Assembly (NCBI RefSeq): GCF_014697105.1
Contig: NZ_JACJRF010000010.1
Span: 1 to 64,000 of the forward strand
DNA length: 64,000 bases
Direction: 5' to 3'
From: Anabaena subtropica FACHB-260
GTDB taxonomy: Bacteria; Cyanobacteriota; Cyanobacteriia; Cyanobacteriales; Nostocaceae
Both the position numbers and the translations under genes were made by a program. Shown here in pieces: positions 8,717 to 17,712 of the stretch. The notes beneath the pieces are model-generated. The model was given only the letters and a program-made list of their open reading frames with translations, was not told where the DNA came from and searched no databases. Within the stretch, counting starts at the first letter, position 1; every line of letters begins with the position of its first letter.

Positions 8717-9166
8717 GCTTAATTTCTCCTAAACAACAAAAGACAAAATTAGGTAATTACTTCTTTAGAAAATTATTGATGTAATCATTTTTATTTATCA
8801 CTTATTCCTAAAGCTTTTTCATCAATCTGTTGGCTGAATTTTCCACTCTGTCATTAGTTATAGATGAGTTTTACAAACTAAAAATAACAATATTTATATA
8901 TCAAATCATGTGTAGAATTATCACCATTTTATGCACATATGAAAATCAATTGTGTTAATTATCGAATCTATTAAATTTTAATTTGAATTAATTATTTACT
9001 AAAAGACAATACTTCTTTTTTTACACAATCAAGAAATACAACTTTTGATGAATGTAATTATTACCTGAGAAAGTGTAAGGCTCTGGAAACAATAAATAGA
9101 CTGAAATATAAGCCCTTTATAAGAGTAAAGGGAAAGTCATCTATCGGGCGTAAGAGAAAAAGTCCT
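8717..9166. other. AT-rich divergent intergenic region
   Basis: A 450-bp gap between divergent genes, markedly AT-rich and without a supported reading frame. It should hold the promoters of both genes. Near the right end, CCCTTTA (9113-9119) and TAAAGGG (9126-9132) form a 7-bp stem in the leader of the 9167 gene, about 35 bp before its ATG. No further site was recognised. Confidence 0.5.
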
Positions 9167-12100
9167 ATGTTTCATAGTTTGGAAAGTTTTTTAATTTGTT
9201 CCTGGCTATCGTTGGGAATAGTACGTACAAATAGATTGCCGGAAGTACTGGCTCCAACCACAGTTCCTCTGGGTTTTTCTGGTACTAAAATCTTAGTTGC
9301 TTTATTGGCTGGTACTTTGATGGCGATCGCCTTTCATTTACTATTGACCAATCTTTCTGTCGCTGTGGGAATTTCTACTTATGGAAAAAGTTCATCTAGT
9401 GATGATGACGACTCAGAAAGTCTTGGTGAACAAGTCAGAGAAGTAGAAGCTAAAGTTGGTGGTTGGGCAATCATCACCGCTAGTATTGCTTTATTTGCTG
9501 CTAGTTTCTTAGCAGTAAAACTGAGTTTCATCCAAAGTGCATTTTTAGGAGCAATTAGTGGTGTAGTCATTTGGTCTACCTACTTCTTTTTAATAATTTG
9601 GTTGGGTTCTTCCGCCGTGGGTTCCTTGCTCGGTTCGATTATCAGTACTGTTAGTTCTGGTTTACAAGCTTTGACGGGAACTGCTACTACAGCCATTGGT
9701 GCTGCGACTACCAGAAATCAAATGGTATCAACAGCAGAAGACATTACAGCCGCAGTCCGGCGCGAATTAACTGCTGGTTTGGATCAAGATACTATTAAAA
9801 ATACCCTCCAATCTTCTTTATCAGCATTACCAATACCCACACTCAATTTAAATGAAATTCGCAATCAATTTGACAAAATATTGGGTGATGTAGATTGGCA
9901 GTCTTTTGGTGATGGTGATGTATTGCAAAATGTGAATCGCCAAACATTTTTTGATTTAATTAGTGAACGCACCAATTTATCTCCAGCCAATATCAATCAA
10001 ATCGCTGACCAATTACAAGCAGCCTGGGAACAAGTTTCTAACCGCAAAAATCCCACGGAGCAAGTAATTAATTTACTGCAATCTGCTACCCCAGAAGAGT
10101 TGAAATCGGAAAACTTGGGTGAACGTTTGCAACAACTAGTTACATCTAGAAAAAACGGTAACGGTAGAAATGGAGTAATGCAGAAAGCGGTTAAATATGG
10201 CTTAAGTGCAGCCGTACCAGCCGTATTAGACAGAGTAGATATTTCTGACATCGATGTAGACAGAATTACCAATCAACTACAACAGTTGAGAAACAAAGTT
10301 CAAGATATTGATGTTGAGAGAATTACTAAGCAATTGCAACAAATTAGAGAGAAAACTACTGAGCAAATTAGTCACAGATTCTCACCTCCAAGCGATAACA
10401 CTATCAAAACAGATGTAGAAGATTACATCCGCAATTCTTTTCCTTGGCATTTCAACCGCATCACCATTAGAAATGAATTTTCAGATGTCATCTACGACCC
10501 ACAGGCAGATCCTACAAATGTCCGCCAGCAAATTGAACAACTCAACCCAGATGATTTTGCTAATTTGCTGACACAACGAGGCGACCTCAGTGAAGGTAAG
10601 GTGAAAGAGATTGCTCAAGAAATGGAGAGCATTCGTCAGCAAGTTTTAGAAACAGTGCAGCAGTCGGAGAAAGTTGAAAAAGGCCAGGAAATCCGCAGTC
10701 GCATCGAAAATTATCTCCGTGCTACTGGTAAACCAGAACTGAATCCTGATGCAATTAACCGAGATTTTGGAAATCTGTTAACAGAAGCAGACCAAGAATT
10801 TGCAGACTTAAGCACTCGCTTACAAGGATTTGACCGGGAAGCCTTTGTACAGGTGCTTTTGCAACGTCAAGACTTCAGTGAAGAAGAGGCTAATAATCTG
10901 GTTAGTCAACTGGAAAGCATCCGTGATAACTTCTTAAATCAAGCCAGAGAAACCCAAGAAAAAGCAACGGCTAAAGCCAATGAATTATGGCAAAGGGTAG
11001 AAGAATATCTGCGTAATACCAAGAAAGAAGAGTTGAATCCTGATACAATCAAACGAGATTTGCGGGTATTGTTAGAAGATCCTGAAGTCGGAATCAGCCT
11101 CTTAAGCTCGCGCTTATCTCACTTTGACCGTGATACCTTAGTGCAGTTACTCAATCAGCGTCAAGACTTAAGCGAAGACCAAATTAACCAAATCATCGAT
11201 CAGGTAGGAGCAGTTAGAGATAGTGTATTACAAGCACCGCAAGCAGTGGTAGATCGAGCCAAAGAACAATACGAAAAAACGACAAAAGCCATTGCAGACT
11301 ATCTCCGTAACACTAACCTAGAAGAACTCAACCCTGAAGGTATTAGGAAAGATTTGGAAACTTTACTCAGTGACCCCAAAGAGGGTACTGTGGCTTTAAG
11401 ACATCGGTTGTCACAAGTTGACAAAGAAACCTTAGTCAGAATTGTTAGCCAACAGCAAAACCTGAGCGAAGACCAAGTTAATCAAATTATTGACCAAGTA
11501 CAAAACGCTATTGGCGATATTATCAAAGCGCCCCGCCGTTTAGCTAAACGTACTACTCAAAGGGTTGCAGATTTTGAAGCTAGTCTAGAAGATTATCTGC
11601 GTCAAACCAATAAAGAGGAACTGAATCCAGAAGGGATCAAACGCGATTTACAATTACTATTGCGAGATCCACGGTTGGGAATTGGTAGTTTAGGCGATCG
11701 CATTTCTCAATTCGACCGTTCAACAATTGTGGCTTTACTATCCCAACGGGAAGATATATCAGCAGAAGAAGCCAACCGCATCGCTGACCAAATCGAGTCT
11801 GTTCGCAGTAATATTGCCGAGCAAGTACAGCAGATTCAGCATAAACTACAGTCAACAATTGACCAAGTATTTGATAGGATTCGCCACTATCTCAACTCCC
11901 TGGATCGTCCAGAACTCAACTATGAAGGTATCCGTCAAGACTTTGCTAAATTGTTTGATGACCCCCAAACTGGATTTGAGGCGTTACGCGATCGCCTCAG
12001 TCAATTTGACCGTGATACCCTAGTTGCTATCCTCAGTTCTCGTGAAGATATTTCCCGTGAAGATGTCAACCGCATCATCGACCAAATCGAAGCTGCACGG

Positions 12101-12298
12101 GATAGCGTGCTACAACGCGCCGGACGTATCCAACAAGAAGCACAAAGACGTATCAAAGCCGTCAGACAACAAGCTAGAAAACAAGTAGAAGAAACCAGAA
12201 AAACCGTCGCTAGCGCTGCTTGGTGGCTATTTGGCGCGGCTTTATCTTCTCTCGTCGCTAGTGCTGTAGCTGGTGCAATAGCTGTCACAGGCGTATAA
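9167..12298 (+). CDS. large membrane protein with six ~98-residue repeats
   Basis: A 1043-residue protein. Residues 40-62, 98-118 and 124-150 are membrane spans, with a run of Ser and Asp at about 75-85 between the first two. From residue 417 to 985 six repeats start at 417, 513, 611, 709, 807 and 905, a period of 96-98. Each reads (I/V)xxYLRxTxxxELNPxxIxxDL...LLxDP...LxxRLSxFDRxTLVxLLxQRxDLSEExxNxIxxQ, then a charged linker. A diverged copy lies near 225-290. A hydrophobic Ala/Gly-rich tail (about 1016-1040) ends it. I do not recognise the family. It resembles a membrane-anchored helical scaffold. Confidence 0.75.
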   Translation: MFHSLESFLICSWLSLGIVRTNRLPEVLAPTTVPLGFSGTKILVALLAGTLMAIAFHLLLTNLSVAVGISTYGKSSSSDDDDSESLGEQVREVEAKVGGWAIITASIALFAASFLAVKLSFIQSAFLGAISGVVIWSTYFFLIIWLGSSAVGSLLGSIISTVSSGLQALTGTATTAIGAATTRNQMVSTAEDITAAVRRELTAGLDQDTIKNTLQSSLSALPIPTLNLNEIRNQFDKILGDVDWQSFGDGDVLQNVNRQTFFDLISERTNLSPANINQIADQLQAAWEQVSNRKNPTEQVINLLQSATPEELKSENLGERLQQLVTSRKNGNGRNGVMQKAVKYGLSAAVPAVLDRVDISDIDVDRITNQLQQLRNKVQDIDVERITKQLQQIREKTTEQISHRFSPPSDNTIKTDVEDYIRNSFPWHFNRITIRNEFSDVIYDPQADPTNVRQQIEQLNPDDFANLLTQRGDLSEGKVKEIAQEMESIRQQVLETVQQSEKVEKGQEIRSRIENYLRATGKPELNPDAINRDFGNLLTEADQEFADLSTRLQGFDREAFVQVLLQRQDFSEEEANNLVSQLESIRDNFLNQARETQEKATAKANELWQRVEEYLRNTKKEELNPDTIKRDLRVLLEDPEVGISLLSSRLSHFDRDTLVQLLNQRQDLSEDQINQIIDQVGAVRDSVLQAPQAVVDRAKEQYEKTTKAIADYLRNTNLEELNPEGIRKDLETLLSDPKEGTVALRHRLSQVDKETLVRIVSQQQNLSEDQVNQIIDQVQNAIGDIIKAPRRLAKRTTQRVADFEASLEDYLRQTNKEELNPEGIKRDLQLLLRDPRLGIGSLGDRISQFDRSTIVALLSQREDISAEEANRIADQIESVRSNIAEQVQQIQHKLQSTIDQVFDRIRHYLNSLDRPELNYEGIRQDFAKLFDDPQTGFEALRDRLSQFDRDTLVAILSSREDISREDVNRIIDQIEAARDSVLQRAGRIQQEAQRRIKAVRQQARKQVEETRKTVASAAWWLFGAALSSLVASAVAGAIAVTGV

Positions 12299-12315
12299 CA
12301 TTTTTGGTAATGGGT

Positions 12316-12342
12316 AATGGGTAATATTTCTACTTACCCATT
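12316..12342 (+). terminator. Probable hairpin terminator
   Basis: AATGGGTAA and TTACCCATT form a 9-bp perfect stem with a 9-nt loop, followed by CCTTTT. It lies 18 bp after the stop codon of the large repeat protein. Confidence 0.5.
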
Positions 12343-12484
12343 CCTTTTGGGTGGATACTTTATCCCATCTCTCTAAGTTTTGTATGTGTTTCTCATTTTT
12401 GAATTCCGGTGATAGCGGTCTACTGAGTTCTAAATGATGAGAGAATATTAAACTAACCATCACAAAACTTTAAATTCATATATC

Positions 12485-12820
12485 ATGGCAAAAATCCAGT
12501 TTTCTAGAGGACTCGACGAAGAAGTAATTCCAGAAGTGCGTTTAACGCGATCGCGCACGGGTGACAGTGGAACAGCAACATTTATTTTTACAAATCCTAA
12601 AATTTTAGACCAAGGTACTACTGAAGATATTACCGGGATGTATTTAATTGACGAAGAGGGAGAAATCGTCACCCGTGAGGTTAAGGGTAAATTTGTCAAC
12701 GGTAGACCTGAAGGACTAGAAGCTATTTACATAATGAAATCAGCCGAAGAATGGGAGCGTTTCATCCGATTTATGGAACGTTACGCTCAAGAAAACGATT
12801 TGGGATTTAGTAAATCTTAG
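12485..12820 (+). CDS. psb28: photosystem II assembly protein Psb28
   Basis: 111 residues matching Psb28 along its whole length. It has the N-terminal IQFSRGL(D/N)E segment, an [14 protein letters not shown] strand, [17 protein letters not shown], and a C-terminal [13 protein letters not shown] helix. Psb28 binds CP47-containing photosystem II assembly intermediates on the cytoplasmic face of the thylakoid. The length is typical (109-117). It stands alone, preceded by the hairpin at 12316 and followed by a stretch of AGTCATT-type heptamer repeats. Confidence 0.95.
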   Translation: MAKIQFSRGLDEEVIPEVRLTRSRTGDSGTATFIFTNPKILDQGTTEDITGMYLIDEEGEIVTREVKGKFVNGRPEGLEAIYIMKSAEEWERFIRFMERYAQENDLGFSKS

Positions 12821-12828
12821 AGAGTTAT

Positions 12829-12960
12829 TGGTCATTAGTCATTAGTCAACAGTCATTAGTCAACAACTAAGAGATGATCAGACTATGGACTTTTGACTAT
12901 GGACTTTAGTCATTAGTTAAGTGAGATTTGGACTATGGACTATTGACTCTTGACTCATAA
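12829..12960. repeat. degenerate AGTCATT / GGACTAT heptamer repeats
   Basis: The interval between psb28 and moaB is made almost entirely of short direct and inverted words: CATTAGT, CAACAGT, GGACTAT, TTGACT. The pieces TGACTATGGACT and AGTCATTAGTC are partly self-complementary. Similar words recur at 13890-13935, 48260-48275 and 57045-57068. These are the short tandemly repeated heptamers typical of heterocystous cyanobacteria. Confidence 0.6.
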
Positions 12961-12974
12961 TTTCTCCCTACATC

Positions 12975-13478
12975 ATGACGCAACAACCCCATCCAGATGC
13001 ACTGGGAATAACAATAAATTGTGCTGTTGTCACCGTTAGCGATACACGCACCCCAGAGACTGATAAAAGTGGTAATCTCATCCAACAAATGCTAATTGAT
13101 GCAAATCATACTGTATTAGCATACGTAATTATTCACGATGAACCAACACAAATCCAGGCACAGATAACATTATTGAGCAAACAAGCTAACTTGGATGCTG
13201 TGATTTTTAATGGTGGTACAGGTATTGCATCCAGGGATACTACTTATGATGCTATTGAAAAATTGCTAGAAAAAACCCTAACTGGATTTGGGGAAATATT
13301 TAGATATTTAAGTTATCAAGAAATCGGTTCACGGGCGATCGCTTCTCGTGCAGTTGCAGGCGTATATCAAAATAAATTAATCTTCTCTCTTCCTGGTTCC
13401 ACCAATGCTGTACGTTTAGGCATGGAAAAACTCATCATACCAGAACTCACTCACCTGGTCAGCCAAATGCGTAAATAG
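12975..13478 (+). CDS. moaB: molybdenum cofactor biosynthesis protein MoaB
   Basis: A 167-residue member of the MoaB/Mog fold. Diagnostic segments are [16 protein letters not shown] near the N-terminus, the molybdopterin-binding [18 protein letters not shown], and the terminal [25 protein letters not shown]. MoaB/Mog enzymes adenylylate molybdopterin before metal insertion, for nitrate reductase among others. Some bacterial MoaB proteins are dispensable, so the exact step is uncertain. It is convergent with grxD, with a hairpin between them. Confidence 0.92.
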   Translation: MTQQPHPDALGITINCAVVTVSDTRTPETDKSGNLIQQMLIDANHTVLAYVIIHDEPTQIQAQITLLSKQANLDAVIFNGGTGIASRDTTYDAIEKLLEKTLTGFGEIFRYLSYQEIGSRAIASRAVAGVYQNKLIFSLPGSTNAVRLGMEKLIIPELTHLVSQMRK

Positions 13479-13521
13479 GGACTGGGTATTGAGTCTTGAG
13501 AAGTATTCCGTACCCAGTCCC
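13478..13521. terminator. 11-bp hairpin between moaB and grxD
   Basis: GGGACTGGGTA (13478-13488) pairs perfectly with TACCCAGTCCC (13511-13521). It sits between the 3' ends of two convergent genes, starting on the last base of the moaB stop codon. There is no clear T run, so it is a likely but unproven bidirectional terminator. Confidence 0.5.
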
Positions 13522-13537
13522 CGGTTGCTCAAGAAAA

Positions 13538-13861
13538 TTACGAAGCTAAAGCAACTTCCACCAATTGCTGTAACTCACCTTTTTGGTAAAGTTCAATCAG
13601 AATATCTGAACCACCGACGAACTCACCATTCACATAAACTTGGGGAATTGTCGGCCAGTTAGAATATTCTTTAATACCCTGACGAATTTCCTGGTCACTT
13701 AAAACATCTACAGTCTCAAAGGGAACACCTAAAGTATTGAGAATCTGCACAACATTATTAGAAAAACCACACTGAGGCATCAATTTGGTTCCCTTCATAA
13801 AAACCATAATTTTATTTTGTGTGATTAAATTATCTATCTTCTCTTTGGTATCTGGTGTCAT
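13538..13861 (-). CDS. grxD: monothiol glutaredoxin (CGFS type)
   Basis: I place the start at 13861, giving 107 residues, the usual length; an upstream in-frame ATG at 13888 adds nine atypical residues. Features are [18 protein letters not shown] with the CGFS active site, the TVPQ-equivalent [19 protein letters not shown], and a C-terminal helix. CGFS glutaredoxins bind a glutathione-ligated [2Fe-2S] cluster and pass it on in iron-sulfur assembly. It lies 64 bp downstream of bolA on the same strand, the classic Grx4-BolA pairing. Confidence 0.93.
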   Translation of the reverse strand: MTPDTKEKIDNLITQNKIMVFMKGTKLMPQCGFSNNVVQILNTLGVPFETVDVLSDQEIRQGIKEYSNWPTIPQVYVNGEFVGGSDILIELYQKGELQQLVEVALAS

Positions 13862-13925
13862 GGCTTTTATCTGTCCTAGTTTTGTCATGAATCATTGGTC
13901 ATTAGTCATTAGTCATTACCTTGGA

Positions 13926-14168
13926 CTATTGACTAGTTTCGGGAGTGTATGTTTTCAATGCTAAGGCGTGGATGGCTTCAGTTGACATAGCTTGCTGCAA
14001 TGCACCATAAACTAACTGGTGCTGTTGCACAAGTCTCTTACCTGCAAACTGCGATGAGACTACTGTCACCTGATAATGGTCGCCGCCACCGGTCAAGTCT
14101 TGCACCTGAACCTGCGCGTCGGGCAGTTCCGCCTTGATCATTGCCTCAACCTGCTGCGGAGTAATCAT
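13926..14168 (-). CDS. bolA: BolA family protein
   Basis: An 80-residue BolA-like protein: [18 protein letters not shown], the Gly-rich [26 protein letters not shown], and the terminal [12 protein letters not shown] with the invariant His. BolA proteins form [2Fe-2S]-bridged heterodimers with monothiol glutaredoxins, and here the grxD gene follows directly, so an operon is likely. The interval to grxD contains ATTAGTC heptamers. Confidence 0.9.
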   Translation of the reverse strand: MITPQQVEAMIKAELPDAQVQVQDLTGGGDHYQVTVVSSQFAGKRLVQQHQLVYGALQQAMSTEAIHALALKTYTPETSQ

Positions 14169-14472
14169 CGCAATTCCTGAAAAACTTACTTTCTTCTATA
14201 TTATTAACAGATATATAGCAGATGCCTCTAATTTAAAAATAGGAAGTGGGAAGTGGGCAGTAAAGAATAGCAGCTAGAGGCTAGAAGATAGAGGTTTTCA
14301 TGGTTATTGCTTTTTTCTATTCCTAAAACCGATAGTTGACATATAAGAATCTAATTTGATGTGTCAAGGAACTTTTTTGCTGAATATTACGAAAAAAACC
14401 ACAAACACAAAGATTATTTTTGACGAAAACTCTAGGTACAATACATAAGCCGCTTCCTTTTTCCTCAACATC
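14169..14472. other. intergenic region between bolA and aroC
   Basis: A 304-bp gap between divergent genes. It contains G-rich and AGAGGCTAG-type short repeats (about 14245-14300) and an A/T-rich segment just before aroC. No coding sequence or recognisable operator was seen. Confidence 0.4.
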
Positions 14473-15561
14473 ATGGGCAATACTTTTGGGCATCTGTTTC
14501 GGATCACTACTTTTGGCGAATCACACGGCGGAGGTGTGGGGGTTGTGATTGATGGTTGTCCGCCACGACTAGAAATTTCTGCTGAGGAAATTCAATTGGA
14601 GTTAGATAGAAGACGACCAGGACAGAGTAAGATTACAACACCTCGCAAAGAAGCCGACACCTGCGAGATTTTGTCTGGTGTGTTTGAGGGTAAGACCTTG
14701 GGAACACCAATATCGATTTTGGTACGAAACAAAGATACTCGTCCCCAAGATTACGATGAGATGGCGCAAAAGTATCGCCCTTCCCATGCTGATGCCACTT
14801 ATGATGCCAAATACGGGATTCGTAATTGGCAAGGTGGTGGTAGATCCTCAGCGCGGGAAACAATTGGTAGAGTAGCCGCAGGTGCGATCGCTAAAAAAAT
14901 CCTCCGTCAAGTTGCTAATGTAGAGGTTATTGGCTATGTTAAACGCATTAAGGATCTAGAAGGTGTTGTAGACCCCGATACTGTCACCCTAGACCAAGTG
15001 GAAAGCAACATTGTTCGCTGTCCCGATGGGGAATTGGCAGAGCGCATGATTGAATTAATCGAACAAACTGGTAGACAAGGCGATTCTATCGGCGGTGTAG
15101 TGGAATGCGTGGCGCGGAATGTACCCAAGGGCTTAGGTGAGCCAGTATTCGATAAATTGGAAGCAGATATTGCCAAAGCTGTCATGTCTCTCCCTGCTAG
15201 TAAAGGGTTTGAAATTGGCTCAGGCTTCGCCGGCACTCTGTTGACAGGATTTGAGCATAATGATGAATATTATACCGATGAAAACGGTGAAATCCGCACC
15301 GTAACTAACCGTTCTGGGGGGATTCAAGGCGGCATTGCCAACGGCGAGAATATTATTTTACGAGTTGCTTTTAAACCCACAGCCACAATTAGAAAAGAGC
15401 AGAAGACCGTCACTCGTGAAGGCGAAGAAACCCTCTTAGCCGCCAAAGGGAGACATGATCCCTGCGTTTTACCCCGCGCAGTGCCGATGGTGGAAGCAAT
15501 GGTAGCTTTGGTATTGTGCGATCATTTGTTACGTCATCATGGTCAGTGTGAAATCTTATAG
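14473..15561 (+). CDS. aroC: chorismate synthase
   Basis: 362 residues, full length. It converts 5-enolpyruvylshikimate-3-phosphate to chorismate using reduced FMN, the last shared step of aromatic amino acid synthesis. Signatures are the start [33 protein letters not shown], the [10 protein letters not shown] motif, the [14 protein letters not shown] motif, and [17 protein letters not shown] near the end. It stands alone upstream of ppa on the same strand. Confidence 0.97.
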   Translation: MGNTFGHLFRITTFGESHGGGVGVVIDGCPPRLEISAEEIQLELDRRRPGQSKITTPRKEADTCEILSGVFEGKTLGTPISILVRNKDTRPQDYDEMAQKYRPSHADATYDAKYGIRNWQGGGRSSARETIGRVAAGAIAKKILRQVANVEVIGYVKRIKDLEGVVDPDTVTLDQVESNIVRCPDGELAERMIELIEQTGRQGDSIGGVVECVARNVPKGLGEPVFDKLEADIAKAVMSLPASKGFEIGSGFAGTLLTGFEHNDEYYTDENGEIRTVTNRSGGIQGGIANGENIILRVAFKPTATIRKEQKTVTREGEETLLAAKGRHDPCVLPRAVPMVEAMVALVLCDHLLRHHGQCEIL

Positions 15562-15684
15562 AGTGACAACTGACAACTGACACACCAGTGCGATAAATAC
15601 TTTGGGAAGAAGTCCATCTTGGCCATAAAATGCTACACGGGGAGTATGTCCCCAATGCACTTTTAGCTAGAACAGGAGTTTTTT

Positions 15685-16194
15685 GTGGACTTATCCCGTA
15701 TTCCAGCACAACCCAAACCCGGTGTCATCAATATTTTGATTGAAATTGCCGGTGGTAGTCAAAATAAATACGAATTTGATAAAGACCTGGAAGCCTTTGC
15801 TCTAGACCGAGTACTGTATTCTTCGGTCAAGTACCCTTACGATTATGGTTTTGTACCCAATACTCTAGCTGATGATGGTGATCCCCTAGATGGCATGGTA
15901 ATCATCGATGAGCCTACCTTCCCTGGTTGTGTCATCCCAGCCAGACCAATTGGTTTTTTGGAAATGATTGACGGTGGCGATCGCGACGAGAAAATTCTCG
16001 CAGTCCCCGATAAAGATCCACGCTACACTCATGTAAAATCCTTGAACGATGTAGCACCACACCGCTTGGATGAAATAGCCGAATTTTTCCGTAGTTACAA
16101 AAATTTAGAAAAAAAAGTCACGGAAATTCTCGGTTGGCAAGATGTTGATCAAGTAAAAGCCTTAGTAGATAAATCTATTAGAGCTTACAAGTGA
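15685..16194 (+). CDS. ppa: inorganic pyrophosphatase
   Basis: 169 residues, a family I soluble inorganic pyrophosphatase that hydrolyses PPi and drives biosynthesis. The start is a GTG at 15685, supported by the ribosome site AGGAG eleven bases upstream; no ATG fits. Key segments are [39 protein letters not shown] with the Asp cluster that binds Mg2+, and a C-terminal [11 protein letters not shown] helix. Confidence 0.96.
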   Translation: MDLSRIPAQPKPGVINILIEIAGGSQNKYEFDKDLEAFALDRVLYSSVKYPYDYGFVPNTLADDGDPLDGMVIIDEPTFPGCVIPARPIGFLEMIDGGDRDEKILAVPDKDPRYTHVKSLNDVAPHRLDEIAEFFRSYKNLEKKVTEILGWQDVDQVKALVDKSIRAYK

Positions 16195-16328
16195 TAGTAG
16201 GCGGAGGCAAGGGAGTAGTGATGAGTGCTGAGTAAGCATTTCTTCCCCTGCTCCCCTGCTCCCCCCTGCTTTCCACTGCCCGTTTATCATGGACTAAATG
16301 CAACAATTGCTGGAGAAATTCTAACCAA

Positions 16329-16712
16329 ATGCAACGTACCCTCCTTTTGGCAAAAATTCATAATTGTACCCTCACTGGGGCAAACATCAATTATGTGGGT
16401 AGTATCAGCATCGACCAAATCTTATTAGACAAAGCTGGTATCTTGCCTTACGAGCAAGTGCAAGTAGTCAATAATGCTAATGGTCAACGGTTTATTACTT
16501 ATGCGATCCCGGCTCCAGCGCATTCAGGAATTATTGAACTAAATGGGGCTGCCGCCCGTCTAGGCATTATAGGCGATCGCGTGATTATAATGACTTACGG
16601 GCAGTTTACACCGGAAGAGTTAAAAAGTTACACTCCAACGGTAGTCATTGTAGACGAAAAAAACCAACCTTTGGAAGTGCGGCGCTACGATGACCTGCTC
16701 AGTAAGGTCTAA
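16329..16712 (+). CDS. panD: aspartate 1-decarboxylase precursor
   Basis: 127 residues. It makes beta-alanine from aspartate for pantothenate and CoA synthesis. The proenzyme self-cleaves at Gly24-Ser25, seen here in YVGSIS, to form the pyruvoyl cofactor. Lys9 in the LLLAKIH segment and the Tyr at 22 match the family. The 3' end is 11 bp from the next gene, an altered metallo-beta-lactamase-fold protein, so the two may be co-transcribed. Confidence 0.95.
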   Translation: MQRTLLLAKIHNCTLTGANINYVGSISIDQILLDKAGILPYEQVQVVNNANGQRFITYAIPAPAHSGIIELNGAAARLGIIGDRVIIMTYGQFTPEELKSYTPTVVIVDEKNQPLEVRRYDDLLSKV

Positions 16713-16723
16713 ATTCAAAGAAA

Positions 16724-17623
16724 ATGACAAATCTTGAGCTGTCAGGTTCCCAAAGCTACCTAAATGATGAGTCTACTGCTAACCTAAGTAGCCTTGCTGG
16801 TAAATTTCTCGTGCAGTTCTGGGGTGTGAGGGGATTAATTCCCACCCCAAGCAGCAATACTCGCCGTTATGGTGGTAATACTGCTTGTGTAGAAATGCAG
16901 GTAGCTGGTAAACGCCTAATTTTTGATGGTGGTACGGGTTTACGAATATTGGGTAAAGCTTGGCAGCACTTACAACAGCCGCTAGAAGCCCACTTATTTT
17001 TTACCAATTCTCAATCGAATCGCATCCAAGGGTTTCCTTTTTTTGCTCCGGCATTTATTGCCGAGAATTGCTTTCACATTTATGGTGCTGCTGCGTCTAA
17101 TGGAGCTTCAATTAAACAATGCCTTTATGATCAGATGCTCCAACCACATTTTCCTTATCCCCTACAGTTGATGCAGTCGGAATTGCAATTCTACCATCTA
17201 ACGCCTAATAGTGAAGTTAGGCTAGATGATGTCACTATTACAACAGCATTAATTAATCAAACTCAGCGTTCAATCGGCTATCGCGTCACATGGCAAGAAT
17301 ATAGTGTTGCCTACGTCACAGATCTAAATATGAATGCTGAACAAGGGGAACGAGAACAAATTTTGCAAATTATTCAAGATGTTGATTTGCTAATTGCTAA
17401 CGCCACTTATAGACCCCCCACATCTCACGATCATGAATCGGCTGATTTACTTTGGCAAGCTGCTGTAGAAATGGCTCAGAAGGCAGGAGTACAGAAGTTA
17501 ATTATCTCCCACCATCACCCAGACGATCATGATGATTTTCTTGATCAGGTGGAAAACGAAGTTCAGTCAACCTTTTCTAACGCCTTACTAGCTTGCGAAG
17601 GTTTGGTGCTACCTATTGTTTAA
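16724..17623 (+). CDS. metallo-beta-lactamase-fold protein lacking the zinc motif
   Basis: A 299-residue MBL-superfamily protein with the family opening (VQFWGVRGLIPTPSSNTRRYGGNT, then LIFDGGTGLR). At the place where hydrolases have SHTHWDHIQGFPFF it reads TNSQSNRIQGFPFF (residues 94-106), so every metal ligand of HxHxDH is gone. Downstream, YVTDLN (198-203) and ISHHHPDDHDD (261-271) remain. The fold is intact and the frame is open, so it is probably a degenerate, non-catalytic or repurposed homologue, not a pseudogene. Confidence 0.85.
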   Translation: MTNLELSGSQSYLNDESTANLSSLAGKFLVQFWGVRGLIPTPSSNTRRYGGNTACVEMQVAGKRLIFDGGTGLRILGKAWQHLQQPLEAHLFFTNSQSNRIQGFPFFAPAFIAENCFHIYGAAASNGASIKQCLYDQMLQPHFPYPLQLMQSELQFYHLTPNSEVRLDDVTITTALINQTQRSIGYRVTWQEYSVAYVTDLNMNAEQGEREQILQIIQDVDLLIANATYRPPTSHDHESADLLWQAAVEMAQKAGVQKLIISHHHPDDHDDFLDQVENEVQSTFSNALLACEGLVLPIV

Positions 17624-17712
17624 GCCGTTTCCTGGTTAATTGCACCGGAGGTTAAAAATATATATCTACGAATAGTGCCAATTCTATTAGAGTTTTGAGA
17701 AGGTACTAGTAT

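Noticed and set aside
8304-8784. Pro/Ala-rich plus-strand frames opposite the YflT-type gene
   Set aside because: They are mirror images of Gly/Ala codons in the real minus-strand gene.
16195-16328. CRISPR-like repeats in G/C-rich spacers such as TTCCCCTGCTCCCC
   Set aside because: The repeats are short, contiguous and degenerate without regular unique spacers; no CRISPR array was seen anywhere in the window.
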